From Oscillospiraceae bacterium (lineage in GTDB: Bacteria > Bacillota > Clostridia > Oscillospirales > Oscillospiraceae), in assembly GCA_031266955.1 (NCBI GenBank), contig JAISAA010000163.1, positions 1-17,768 on the forward strand: DNA of 17,768 nucleotides, read 5' to 3'. Below are positions 1 through 7,203 of the stretch, piece by piece (position 1 is the first letter of the stretch; each line of letters starts with the position of its first letter). The notes under the pieces are model-generated. The model was not told where the DNA came from and did no database searches. It saw nothing but the letters and a program-made list of their open reading frames with translations. The translations under genes and the position numbers were made by a program.

Positions 1-170
1 GGAGCATTTCCGGCTGGGCAAGCGAGGCCTCGATGTGGGTCGTGACAAAGGGCATATTCAGCGGGGCCGCAAACCCCGACGGCGGAAAGGCGCTGTTTGA
101 CCCGCAGGGCGAAACGACCAGAGCGCAGCTCGCGACCATGCTGATGAGATTTATTGAGAACGTAATGTAG
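1..170 (+). CDS. SLH-domain surface protein, C-terminal end only
   Basis: The frame starting at base 3 is open from the left edge to TAG at 168-170 and encodes the last 55 residues of a protein. The residues (SGWASEASMWVVTKGIFSG..., then GETTRAQLATMLMRFIENV) match the end of an S-layer homology repeat, whose usual ending is a TRAE/QxAxMLxRF stretch. SLH repeats anchor exported proteins to secondary cell-wall polymer, so this is likely a wall-associated surface protein with its SLH repeats at the C-terminus. The catalytic or structural part lies outside the window. A strong terminator follows 22 bases later, so it is the last gene of its transcript. Confidence 0.88.
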   Translation, partial: SISGWASEASMWVVTKGIFSGAANPDGGKALFDPQGETTRAQLATMLMRFIENVM

Positions 171-192
171 TCGCACGAACAAACGACATTTT

Positions 193-229
193 GACCGCGC
201 CCCCGTTGTGACAAGGGCGCGGTCTTTTT
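193..229 (+). terminator. Rho-independent terminator after the SLH gene
   Basis: A perfect 10-bp GC-rich stem (GACCGCGCCC at 193-202 with GGGCGCGGTC at 215-224) encloses a 12-base loop and is followed directly by TTTTT (225-229). It ends the SLH transcript and insulates the aspS promoter downstream. Confidence 0.93.
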
Positions 230-265
230 GTTCAGCGGCTTATACCGCCGCATCGAAAAATTATC

Positions 266-294
266 TTGACAATCGGAGATTTACGTGTTATTTT
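266..294 (+). promoter_or_regulatory. Sigma-A-type promoter of the aspS-gat operon
   Basis: A perfect -35 box TTGACA (266-271) is separated by 17 bases from TATTTT (289-294). Transcription would start near 301, immediately before the T-box leader. It is the only good promoter seen ahead of aspS, and no other clear one is seen inside the operon, so it probably drives everything to gatB. Confidence 0.75.
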
Positions 295-299
295 TGAGA

Positions 300-512
300 A
301 CAGAAAGCCGCCGCAGTTAAAATGGCCTGCCAAGAGAGCGCGCGTCGGGGTGAGAGTGCGCGCCGGGCTGAACGTCGGCGGGAATGCTTTCGCGGATCGA
401 CAAATTGCGAATACAAAAAAGAGCGGGCGCGTTTTCGCGCCAATGCGGGTGGCACCGCGGGTAAATTTTTTACTCGTCCCGGAGAAGGCTGTAGGGCTTT
501 CTTCGGGTTTTT
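300..512 (+). ncRNA. T-box riboswitch (tRNA-sensing leader) ahead of aspS
   Basis: The canonical T-box core GGGTGGCACCGCG lies at 447-459. It is followed by an antiterminator-forming segment (CGGGTAAA around 458-465 facing TTTACTCG around 469-476) and a competing terminator: CCCGGAGAA (478-486) pairs with TTCTTCGGG (499-507), with a T-run at 508-512. Upstream are the usual Stem I landmarks: AGAGAG (333-338), GGTGAGAG (349-356) and TGAAC (369-373). A stem III-like hairpin GGCGCG-TTTT-CGCGCC precedes the T-box. Uncharged tRNA pairs with the specifier and, through NCCA, with the T-box bulge, and so permits readthrough. The best specifier candidate is GAC (Asp) at 399-401, followed by A402 and flanked by a helix 312-318/403-409. 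This fits aspS, but the Stem I fold was done by eye and the codon is less certain than the T-box itself. Confidence 0.93.
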
Positions 513-557
513 GATTTTCAGAATAATTTATGGAAAGTATTTATTAGGAGATATTTT

Positions 558-2294
558 ATGGTTAGAACACATATGTGCGGGCAGCTCAGAGAGGGCGACA
601 TCGGCGAGCGGGCGGCGCTCGGCGGGTGGGTACACGCGATACGCGACCACGGCGGGGTGCTGTTTCTTGACCTTCGCGACGAGACGGGGATAACGCAGAT
701 AGTCCTGCACGACGACGGGATGCTCTCAGGCGTCACGCGCGAGTCCGCCGTCTCCGTGACCGGACTCGTCCGCGCGCGCGGTGAGGACTCCGCCAATCCA
801 AAGCTCGACACGGGCGCGGTGGAGGTCTTCGCCGACACGCTCGAAGTCCTCGGCGCGGCGCGGAACCAGCTCCCGTTTGAGATCGACGAGTCGCGCGACA
901 CGCGCGAAGAGCTGCGCCTGCGCTACCGCTACCTCGATCTGCGCAATCCCGCCGTTCATAAAAATATCGTCCTGCGCTCCCGAATTATAAGCCATCTGCG
1001 CCGCGCGATGGAGGCGCTGGGCTTTATGGAGCTCCAGACGCCGATATTGACGTCGTCGTCGCCGGAGGGCGCGCGCGACTTTTTAGTCCCATCGCGCAAG
1101 CACGCGGGCAAATTTTACGCGTTGCCTCAGGCGCCGCAGCAGTTCAAGCAGCTTTTGATGATAGCGGGCTTCGACAAATATTTTCAAATAGCGCCCTGCT
1201 TCCGCGACGAGGACGCGCGCATCGACCGCGCGCCGGGCGAGTTCTACCAGCTCGACTTTGAAATGGCGTTCGCCGGGCAGGAGGACGTCTTTTCCGTCAC
1301 AGAGTCCGTGATGTACAATACTTTCACAAAATTCTCCGACAAGCGCGTGTCGCAAGCTCCGTTCAGGCGCATACCGTATGCCGAATCAATGCTGAAATAC
1401 GGCACGGATAAGCCCGATCTGCGCAATCCCTTAGAGATCGCCGACCTGACGGAATTTTTCGCCGGCGTCGATTTCCCGCTGTTTCGCGGGAAGCCCGTGC
1501 GCGGAATAGTCGCCGGGTGCCAGGGCAAGCCGCGCAGCTTTTTTGACAGCTCGCTCAAATTCGCGCAGTCCATCGGGATGAAGGGACTCGGCTATCTGAC
1601 GTATACGTCCGGCGAATTCAAGGGCCCCATAGAAAAATTCCTGACTGCGGAGCAAAAAACGTACCTCGTCGAAACCCTGCGCATAGCGGACGGCGAGACG
1701 CTGTTCTTCATCTCAGATGCGCTCTCTGTCGTGAACAAGTACGCCGGCGAGATACGCTCATGGCTGGGCGAGGCTCTCGATCTCATCGACAAGGACGCGT
1801 TCGAGTTCTGCTTCATCGTAGATTTCCCGATGTACGAGTACGACGAGGATGCTAAAAAGCTCGACTTTTTCCACAACCCGTTTTCCGTCCCGCACGGCGG
1901 GCTGGGCGCTTTCGATACGCAAGACCCGCTCGAAATACTCGCCTATCAGTACGACATCGTCTGCAACGGATTGGAGCTCTCGTCGGGCGCGGAGCGCAAC
2001 TACGATATAGAGGTAATGAAAAAGGCTTTCGCTCTCGCCGGATACGCCCCGGACGAGCTCGAGCGCCGCTTCGGCGCGATGTACACGGCGTTCCAATACG
2101 GCGCGCCCCCGTCCGCCGGCATGGCGCCGGGCATTGACAGGATAGTGATGCTGCTCGCCGGAGAAGAATCCATCCGCGACGTAATCGCCTTCCCTCTAAA
2201 CGGCGAAGCCCGCGACGTAATGATGGGCGCCCCCGGCGACGTAACAGAGGCGCAGTTGCGCGACGTTCATATAAAAATAAAGGGGCAACTATGA
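558..2294 (+). CDS. aspS: Aspartyl-tRNA synthetase, probably non-discriminating (Asp/Asn)
   Basis: This 578-residue class II synthetase has the bacterial AspRS layout. It has an N-terminal OB-fold anticodon domain (about 1-105), a catalytic core with motif 2 (FRDEDARIDRAPGEF at 215-229, then QLDFEM), a GAD insertion in the middle (about 285-420), and motif 3 (GMAPGIDRIVMLLAG at 521-535). It charges tRNA-Asp and, if non-discriminating, also tRNA-Asn. His31 in the RDHGG stretch (29-33) matches the residue tied to tRNA-Asn recognition in Pseudomonas AspRS, where discriminating enzymes such as that of E. coli carry Leu. With gatCAB downstream this supports a non-discriminating enzyme, although the second known determinant could not be aligned confidently. 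The start is set by AGGAGA (546-551), seven bases before ATG. Expression is under the T-box. Its TGA overlaps the ATG of the next gene (ATGA). Confidence 0.97.
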   Translation: MVRTHMCGQLREGDIGERAALGGWVHAIRDHGGVLFLDLRDETGITQIVLHDDGMLSGVTRESAVSVTGLVRARGEDSANPKLDTGAVEVFADTLEVLGAARNQLPFEIDESRDTREELRLRYRYLDLRNPAVHKNIVLRSRIISHLRRAMEALGFMELQTPILTSSSPEGARDFLVPSRKHAGKFYALPQAPQQFKQLLMIAGFDKYFQIAPCFRDEDARIDRAPGEFYQLDFEMAFAGQEDVFSVTESVMYNTFTKFSDKRVSQAPFRRIPYAESMLKYGTDKPDLRNPLEIADLTEFFAGVDFPLFRGKPVRGIVAGCQGKPRSFFDSSLKFAQSIGMKGLGYLTYTSGEFKGPIEKFLTAEQKTYLVETLRIADGETLFFISDALSVVNKYAGEIRSWLGEALDLIDKDAFEFCFIVDFPMYEYDEDAKKLDFFHNPFSVPHGGLGAFDTQDPLEILAYQYDIVCNGLELSSGAERNYDIEVMKKAFALAGYAPDELERRFGAMYTAFQYGAPPSAGMAPGIDRIVMLLAGEESIRDVIAFPLNGEARDVMMGAPGDVTEAQLRDVHIKIKGQL

Positions 2295-2548
2295 AAACTA
2301 TTCCGGTAATGGTAAACGGTGAATTGGCAGAGAGGGCAGCGCCCGTGCTTCGCCACTACGGTTTCGATTTGGAAACCGCGCTCAATGCGTATCTGATGCA
2401 GATTGCAACGGATATTGCCGTGCTCTCGCTCGGACAGAAGCAAGCGGGGTTTGTGCGTCCGCCTATGCAGTTTGACTGTCTGAAAGGCGTACTCAACATC
2501 GACGACGATTTCAGCGATGTACTCGAAGACTTCAAGGAGTATATGTGA
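2291..2548 (+). CDS. RelB/DinJ-like antitoxin of a PIN-toxin pair
   Basis: An 85-residue protein. The N-terminus (KTIPVMVNGELAERAAPVL, then RHYGFDLETALNAYL) resembles the ribbon-helix-helix DNA-binding part of RelB/DinJ-type antitoxins. The acidic tail (DDDFSDVLEDFKEYM) is the kind found in antitoxins that partner PIN-domain toxins, where the tail plugs the toxin active site. It should bind and neutralise the PIN protein encoded next and probably autoregulate DNA or RNA output. Its ATG overlaps the aspS stop codon (ATGA, 2291-2294), with AAGGGG at 2280-2285 as ribosome site, so translation is coupled to aspS. Its last codons contain the AAGGAG ribosome site of the toxin gene. Base composition is visibly more AT-rich than aspS, consistent with acquisition. 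The family call is by motif resemblance only. Confidence 0.8.
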   Translation: MKTIPVMVNGELAERAAPVLRHYGFDLETALNAYLMQIATDIAVLSLGQKQAGFVRPPMQFDCLKGVLNIDDDFSDVLEDFKEYM

Positions 2549-2934
2549 TGCGATATCTGCTTGATACACACACCGCGATATGGCTGTTCACCGACAGTAA
2601 CCGACTGTCGGTGAAAGCACGGAATATCCTCGCTGACCGTGAGTGCCATCTTGCTGTCAGCATAGCGTCCGCGTGGGAGCTTGCGATCAAAATCAGCAAG
2701 GGCGGCGAAGTGCCTGATTTGAGCGGAGTTGCTGTCTTTCTGGACAAACTGCATGAAACCGGTGTAGAGATTCTCAGTATAACTGCCGACGAAGTCAAGA
2801 TCGTTGAGACCCTGCCGTTTATACACAAAGACCCGTTTGACCGCGTGATCGTCGCCACGGCAAAAGCTAACGGGTTGACGCTGATAAGCGTTGATGAAAA
2901 CGTGCGGAAGTACGATATTGACTGGGTCTGGTGA
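2548..2934 (+). CDS. PIN-domain toxin (VapC-like ribonuclease)
   Basis: A 128-residue single PIN domain. The acidic active-site residues expected of Mg-dependent PIN nucleases are all present: Asp6 (RYLLDTHTAIWLF), Glu44 (SAWELAIK), Asp95/Asp98 (HKDPFDR) and Asp116 (LISVDENV). The YLLDTHxxIW and KDPFDR signatures match the COG3744-type PIN toxins. Many VapC toxins cut tRNA or rRNA; the target here is unknown. I chose ATG 2548, which overlaps the antitoxin TGA by one base and sits 8 bases from AAGGAG (2534-2539); GTG 2545 is a poorer alternative. The antitoxin-first order and coupled start are typical of type II toxin-antitoxin modules. Its location between aspS and gatC is unusual. Confidence 0.9.
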   Translation: MRYLLDTHTAIWLFTDSNRLSVKARNILADRECHLAVSIASAWELAIKISKGGEVPDLSGVAVFLDKLHETGVEILSITADEVKIVETLPFIHKDPFDRVIVATAKANGLTLISVDENVRKYDIDWVW

Positions 2935-2961
2935 AGCTGCAACACGAAAGGGTTGATTCAA

Positions 2962-3243
2962 ATGGCAGACACAATAACGCACGACGAACTGAAAAAAATA
3001 GCCGCTCTCGCCAAGCTGTCGCTTGACGGCGAGGACACGCAGGCGCTCATCGCCGATATTTCCGGGATAATCGAGTTCGCCAAAGCCGTCTCGGCGGCGG
3101 ATATCGGCGCGTTCGACCTCACTAAGCGCGATGAGGAATATCCGTTGCGCGAGGACGCGCTGAGCCCGTCTCTCCCCGCCTCCGTCATACTCTCGAACGC
3201 CCCGGAGACGCGCGACGGATTTTTTATCACGAGAGGACTGTAA
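2962..3243 (+). CDS. gatC: Asp-tRNA(Asn)/Glu-tRNA(Gln) amidotransferase subunit C
   Basis: A 93-residue protein matching GatC in length and pattern: a helical N-terminus (ELKKIAALAKLSL), LREDAL near residues 62-67, and the closing NAPETRDGFF motif that runs along the GatA-GatB interface. GatC stabilises GatA and ties it to GatB in the transamidase complex. ATG 2962 was chosen because GAAAGGG (2946-2952) lies nine bases upstream; an in-frame TTG at 2953 overlaps that ribosome site and is less likely. A gap of 27 bases separates it from the PIN toxin gene and 15 bases from the next gene. Confidence 0.93.
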   Translation: MADTITHDELKKIAALAKLSLDGEDTQALIADISGIIEFAKAVSAADIGAFDLTKRDEEYPLREDALSPSLPASVILSNAPETRDGFFITRGL

Positions 3244-3258
3244 AAACGGAGGTTTATA

Positions 3259-4263
3259 ATGCTTAGTCTCACACACAAAAACTACATCAAGGCCCGCAAG
3301 TATATTCTCGCCAACGGTGACGACGTCAACAGGGCGTGGCTGCGCTACAATTTCGACGGCGAGGACTCCGCCGCGTTTATGGACGTGCTGGCAAAGCACC
3401 AGCGCGAGGACGGCGGCTTCGGCGGGCTGGAGTACGAATTTGCGTATCAAGGCTCGTGCCTGAAATGCACCGAACACGCGTTCCGCTATATGTTCTATCT
3501 AAAAGACAAGCCGTCCGCCGATCACCCCGTCATTCAAAAAATGATGAAGTACGTTTTGACGAAATACCGCCCCGACGTCGGCCATTTCGGCAATATGGAG
3601 GAACCGGAGCTTAACAACTATCCGCACGTCCGGTGGTGGGAATACGCTCCGGATGAGTTTCCTCCGATCGAGGACGAAAACGAGCGAATCATGCGATACA
3701 GCCCCAACGGGCAGGCGACAATTGCGGCGTTCGTAGCGCAGTACAGCGAGCTCGTGCCGGAAGATTTGTACCGGGACATAATCAAGTACCCTGTTGAGAA
3801 AATTCTGCGTTACTACGACAAGGCGTCACCGCTGTATGGCACGGGAAGCGCGGACGATTCCTTTTATTATGACGACCAATCGCCGTACAACCTAAAATGC
3901 TATCAACAGTTTGTAGCGTGTCTGAAGGACAAGCCGCTTGCGGACAAGCTGACGGCGATTTTGCGGCAGAATCCCGCCGCCTGTATGCAGCTTGACCGCG
4001 CAAAATGGGAGCGGGATTACTTTGACTTGCCCTGCGAGATAGTTGACACGCCGGACAGCATAGTCTATCCCGCCGTAAAAGGTCTGGTGGACACGTCTCT
4101 TGATTACGTGATCCGTCAGCAAAATGACGACGGCTGCTGGCACTTGAATTTTCGTCTCGGCGAGGGCGCGGCGTTCGACAAACTGCAATCCGACTGCGAG
4201 ATGCACCTGACAATGCTCATTCTCGCGGAGTTAAAACGGTTTGGGAGGGTCGAAGATGCTTAA
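3259..4263 (+). CDS. Terpenoid-cyclase/prenyltransferase-fold protein, function unknown
   Basis: A 334-residue, apparently cytosolic protein without signal peptide or membrane segments. Two QW-like repeats characteristic of the squalene-cyclase/prenyltransferase alpha-alpha toroid are visible: HQREDGGFGG (47-56) and RQQNDDGCWHLNF (286-298). The acidic DxDD catalytic motif of squalene-hopene cyclases is absent, and I see no clear Zn-ligand set of protein prenyltransferases, so an enzymatic role is not established. Bacterial proteins of this size with such repeats are usually left as hypothetical. A strong GGAGG (3248-3252) precedes ATG. The gene overlaps gatA by 8 bases, so it is co-translated with the amidotransferase subunits. 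It has no known part in tRNA amidation; a cargo gene captured by the operon or an accessory of the complex are both possible. Confidence 0.8.
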   Translation: MLSLTHKNYIKARKYILANGDDVNRAWLRYNFDGEDSAAFMDVLAKHQREDGGFGGLEYEFAYQGSCLKCTEHAFRYMFYLKDKPSADHPVIQKMMKYVLTKYRPDVGHFGNMEEPELNNYPHVRWWEYAPDEFPPIEDENERIMRYSPNGQATIAAFVAQYSELVPEDLYRDIIKYPVEKILRYYDKASPLYGTGSADDSFYYDDQSPYNLKCYQQFVACLKDKPLADKLTAILRQNPAACMQLDRAKWERDYFDLPCEIVDTPDSIVYPAVKGLVDTSLDYVIRQQNDDGCWHLNFRLGEGAAFDKLQSDCEMHLTMLILAELKRFGRVEDA

Positions 4264-5743
4264 AAGCCCCGATTTGCCATCCCGCGTGAAAATGACATCC
4301 ATCACCGAAATACGCGCGCTGCTCGACGCGCGCAAGATATCCGCCGTCGAGCTCGCGAAAATATATCTTGACGCCGTGAAGCGGGAGAACCCAGCGCTCT
4401 CAGCGTATATCACGGTCACGGAGGACGCGGCGCTCGACGCGGCGCGGCGCGCTGACGAGAGGATCGGCGCCGGCGAGAGCGTTCCGCCGCTTTGCGGTAT
4501 GCCGTTTGTGCTCAAGGACAATATCTCGACAGCCGGGATAAGGACGACGTGCGGCTCCAAAATGCTCGAAAATTACGTGCCGTTTTACGATGCCGCCGTG
4601 TGGGAGGCGCTGCGGGGGCAGGACGCCGTTATGCTCGGCAAGGGCAATATGGACGAGTTCGCAATGGGCTCCACGAACGAGACGTCATATTTCGGCGGCG
4701 CGAAAAATCCGCGCGACTTGGCGCGCGTCGCGGGAGGCAGCTCGGGCGGCGTCGCCGCCGCCGTGGCGGGCGGTCTCGCGTCGTTCGGAATAGGCTCCGA
4801 CACTGGCGGCAGCATACGGCAGCCAGCGTCGTTCTGCGGCGTCGTCGGGCTGAAACCGACGTATGGCGCCGTCTCGCGCCACGGGCTCATAGCGTACGCC
4901 TCGAGCCTCGACCAGATAGGCCCCATAGCCGTGAGCGTCAAGGACTTAGCGGCGGTGTTCGACGCGATAAGCGCGCGCGATAAGCGCGATATGACGTCGC
5001 GCGGCGCCGAACAGGTCTCGGACAGCCTGACAGGGGATATCAGGGGGATGAAAATAGGGCTCGCGCGCGAATTTTATGAGGGGCTGCCGACGGATATAGC
5101 CAAAGCGTTAGAGTCCGCCGCTAAGACATACGAAAAGCTCGGCGCCGAGCTCGTCGATGTCAGCTTCCCGGCGCTGCGCCACGCGCTGCCCGCTTACTAT
5201 ATTTTAGCGTGCGCGGAAGCCAGCTCGAATCTCGGGCGGTACGACGGGCTGCGCTACGGGCGCCGCGCCGAGGGCGGCGGCACGCTCGACGAGACGATAC
5301 GCCGGACGCGCAGCGAGGGCTTCGGGCGCGAGGTGCGGCGGCGCATACTGCTCGGGACATACGTGCTCTCGGCCGGGTACTACGACGCGTATTACAACAG
5401 GGCGCAGCTATTGCGCCGTGGGATCACGAACGAGTTTGAGCGGATGTTCTCGGAGCTCGACGTCCTGCTCACGCCTACCGCGCCCGTGACGGCGCTGCCG
5501 TTCGGCGCCGACCTCTCGCCGGTCGAGACGTACCAGACCGATATATGCACCGTGCCCGTGAACATCGCGGGCGCGCCGGCGGTCTCCATCCCGTGCGGGT
5601 TCGACTCCGACGGCCTGCCGATAGGCGCGCAGCTCATCGGGGCGAAGCGGGGCGAGAAAACGATCTTGAGCGCGGCGCTCGCGTTTGAAAACGAGACGGG
5701 CGGGGCGTTTATCAAAGCGCCGACAAGCGGCGTCAAGCTGTGA
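4256..5743 (+). CDS. gatA: Asp-tRNA(Asn)/Glu-tRNA(Gln) amidotransferase subunit A
   Basis: A 495-residue amidase-signature enzyme that releases ammonia from glutamine (or asparagine) for the GatB site. The Ser-cisSer-Lys triad is intact: Lys87 (PFVLKDN), Ser162 (AGGSSGG) and Ser186 (GIGSDTGGSIRQP), a constant offset of eight from the S. aureus numbering. The motifs GKGNMDEFAMGS and GLKPTYGAVSRHGL are also present. ATG 4256 is preceded by GGGAGGG (4243-4249) and lies within the end of the upstream gene, an 8-base overlap. Met13 (4292) is a possible later start closer to the usual GatA N-terminus but lacks a good ribosome site. gatB follows 16 bases after the stop. Confidence 0.97.
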   Translation: MLKSPDLPSRVKMTSITEIRALLDARKISAVELAKIYLDAVKRENPALSAYITVTEDAALDAARRADERIGAGESVPPLCGMPFVLKDNISTAGIRTTCGSKMLENYVPFYDAAVWEALRGQDAVMLGKGNMDEFAMGSTNETSYFGGAKNPRDLARVAGGSSGGVAAAVAGGLASFGIGSDTGGSIRQPASFCGVVGLKPTYGAVSRHGLIAYASSLDQIGPIAVSVKDLAAVFDAISARDKRDMTSRGAEQVSDSLTGDIRGMKIGLAREFYEGLPTDIAKALESAAKTYEKLGAELVDVSFPALRHALPAYYILACAEASSNLGRYDGLRYGRRAEGGGTLDETIRRTRSEGFGREVRRRILLGTYVLSAGYYDAYYNRAQLLRRGITNEFERMFSELDVLLTPTAPVTALPFGADLSPVETYQTDICTVPVNIAGAPAVSIPCGFDSDGLPIGAQLIGAKRGEKTILSAALAFENETGGAFIKAPTSGVKL

Positions 5744-5759
5744 AAGGAGTTGTCAGGCT

Positions 5760-7178
5760 GTGAACTGGGAGATGGTGATAGGGCTCGAAACGCACGTCGA
5801 GCTGTCCACAAAGACGAAAATATTCTGCGGCTGCACGACGCGGTTCGGCGGCGAGCCCAACACGCAATGCTGCCACATATGCACGGGTATGCCGGGCAGC
5901 CTGCCCGTACTCAACCGCTCCGTTGTGGAATACGCAGCGAAAGCCGGGCTCACGCTCGGCGGAGAAGTCAACACGCGCAGCGTTATGGCGCGCAAGCATT
6001 ACGTCTACCCCGACCTGACCAAGGCGTACCAGATATCGCAATACGACCTGCCGCTCGTGACAGGCGGGGGCATGTATCTCGCGAACGGGCGCAGGATAGG
6101 CCTTACGCGCATACACATTGAGGAGGATCCCGGGAAGCTCGTCTACGCGGGCGGAGAGGTGCGCATCGACTACAACCGCAGCGGCATACCGCTCATAGAG
6201 ATAGTCACGGAGCCGGACTTCCGCTCCAAGGACGAGGTGCTGGAGTACATGGAGCGCTTGCAGACCGCGCTGCGCGCCATAGGCGTGTCAGACTGCCGTA
6301 TGCAGGAGGGCAGTATGCGTTGCGATGTGAACATCTCGCTGCGCCGTCCGGGCGAGAGCGCCTACGGTACGCGCAGCGAGACGAAAAACCTCAACAGCTT
6401 CACAGCCGTCGCGGCGGCGATAGAATATGAGTACGACCGTCAGGCGGAGATACTCGACGGCGGCGGCACCGTAACGCAGGAGACGCGCGCGTTCGACGCG
6501 GACACAGGCGAGACGTCGGCGTCGCGCGGCAAAGAGGACGCCGACGACTACCGCTATTTCCCCGAGCCGGACATAATAACGGTCATTCTGCCGTGCGACG
6601 ACATCGAGCGGCTGCGCGGGACGCTGCCGGAGATGCCGGAGGACAAGCTGCGCCGGTACACAGCCGAGCTCGGCGTGTCGGAAGCCGATGCGCGCCTGCT
6701 GACGAAATACCGCGCCGTATCTGAGTACTTTGAGAAAGCGGTGGAAAACGTCACGCCGAAGCTCGCGGCGGGCTTTATAACGACGACGATGTTCTCCGAC
6801 GTCACGACGGAGGCGCAGCGCGAGCACTGGAACCCAGCGGTCACGGCGGAGCACCTGAACGGTCTGTTGCGCCTGCTCGACGAAAACAAGATAAACCGCG
6901 CGACCGCCCGCCGCGTCTACCGCCAAATGGACGAGACCGGCGGCCCCGCCACAGCGTTTCTATCCGACGAGGACATGGGCGGCGTGGACGGCGACGCTCT
7001 CATAGAGATGTGCCGCGCCGCGATATCCTCCAACGCAAAATCCGTCGCCGACTACCGCGCCGGCAAAGAAAAGGCGCTCAAGGCCATAGTAGGCGCCGTA
7101 ATGCGCGAGTCCAAGGGCCGCGCGGACGCACAGGCGGCGGAAAAAACGATATTGCGGCTGATCGGCGGGGAAAAATAG
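5760..7178 (+). CDS. gatB: Asp-tRNA(Asn)/Glu-tRNA(Gln) amidotransferase subunit B
   Basis: A 472-residue GatB. It phosphorylates the side chain of Asp or Glu on misacylated tRNA and transfers ammonia from GatA. The N-terminus NWEMVIGLETHVEL is diagnostic. The cysteine cluster Cys23, Cys25, Cys38 and Cys41 (IFCGC...CCHIC) matches the zinc site of the family, followed by GMPGSLPVLN. HIEEDPGK, YNRSGIPLIEIVTEPD and the KEDADDYRYFPEPD stretch are in the cradle domain; a YqeY-like helical tail fills the last roughly 140 residues. GTG 5760 was chosen because AAAGGAG (5743-5749) lies ten bases upstream; the frame continues further upstream but there it overlaps gatA. It is the last gene of the operon and converges on coaX with only 25 bases between stops; no convincing terminator is visible there. 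Confidence 0.97.
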   Translation: MNWEMVIGLETHVELSTKTKIFCGCTTRFGGEPNTQCCHICTGMPGSLPVLNRSVVEYAAKAGLTLGGEVNTRSVMARKHYVYPDLTKAYQISQYDLPLVTGGGMYLANGRRIGLTRIHIEEDPGKLVYAGGEVRIDYNRSGIPLIEIVTEPDFRSKDEVLEYMERLQTALRAIGVSDCRMQEGSMRCDVNISLRRPGESAYGTRSETKNLNSFTAVAAAIEYEYDRQAEILDGGGTVTQETRAFDADTGETSASRGKEDADDYRYFPEPDIITVILPCDDIERLRGTLPEMPEDKLRRYTAELGVSEADARLLTKYRAVSEYFEKAVENVTPKLAAGFITTTMFSDVTTEAQREHWNPAVTAEHLNGLLRLLDENKINRATARRVYRQMDETGGPATAFLSDEDMGGVDGDALIEMCRAAISSNAKSVADYRAGKEKALKAIVGAVMRESKGRADAQAAEKTILRLIGGEK

Positions 7179-7203
7179 CGCCTGAATCGCTGTTTCGTAT
7201 TTT

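Noticed and set aside
266..693. Open frames across the aspS leader
   Set aside because: They run through the promoter, T-box and terminator structures, have no ribosome sites and overlap aspS; the RNA element explains the region.
2356..3477. A 373-codon minus-strand frame opposite vapBC and gatC
   Set aside because: It is antisense to three well-supported genes, has no ribosome site and no recognisable motif.
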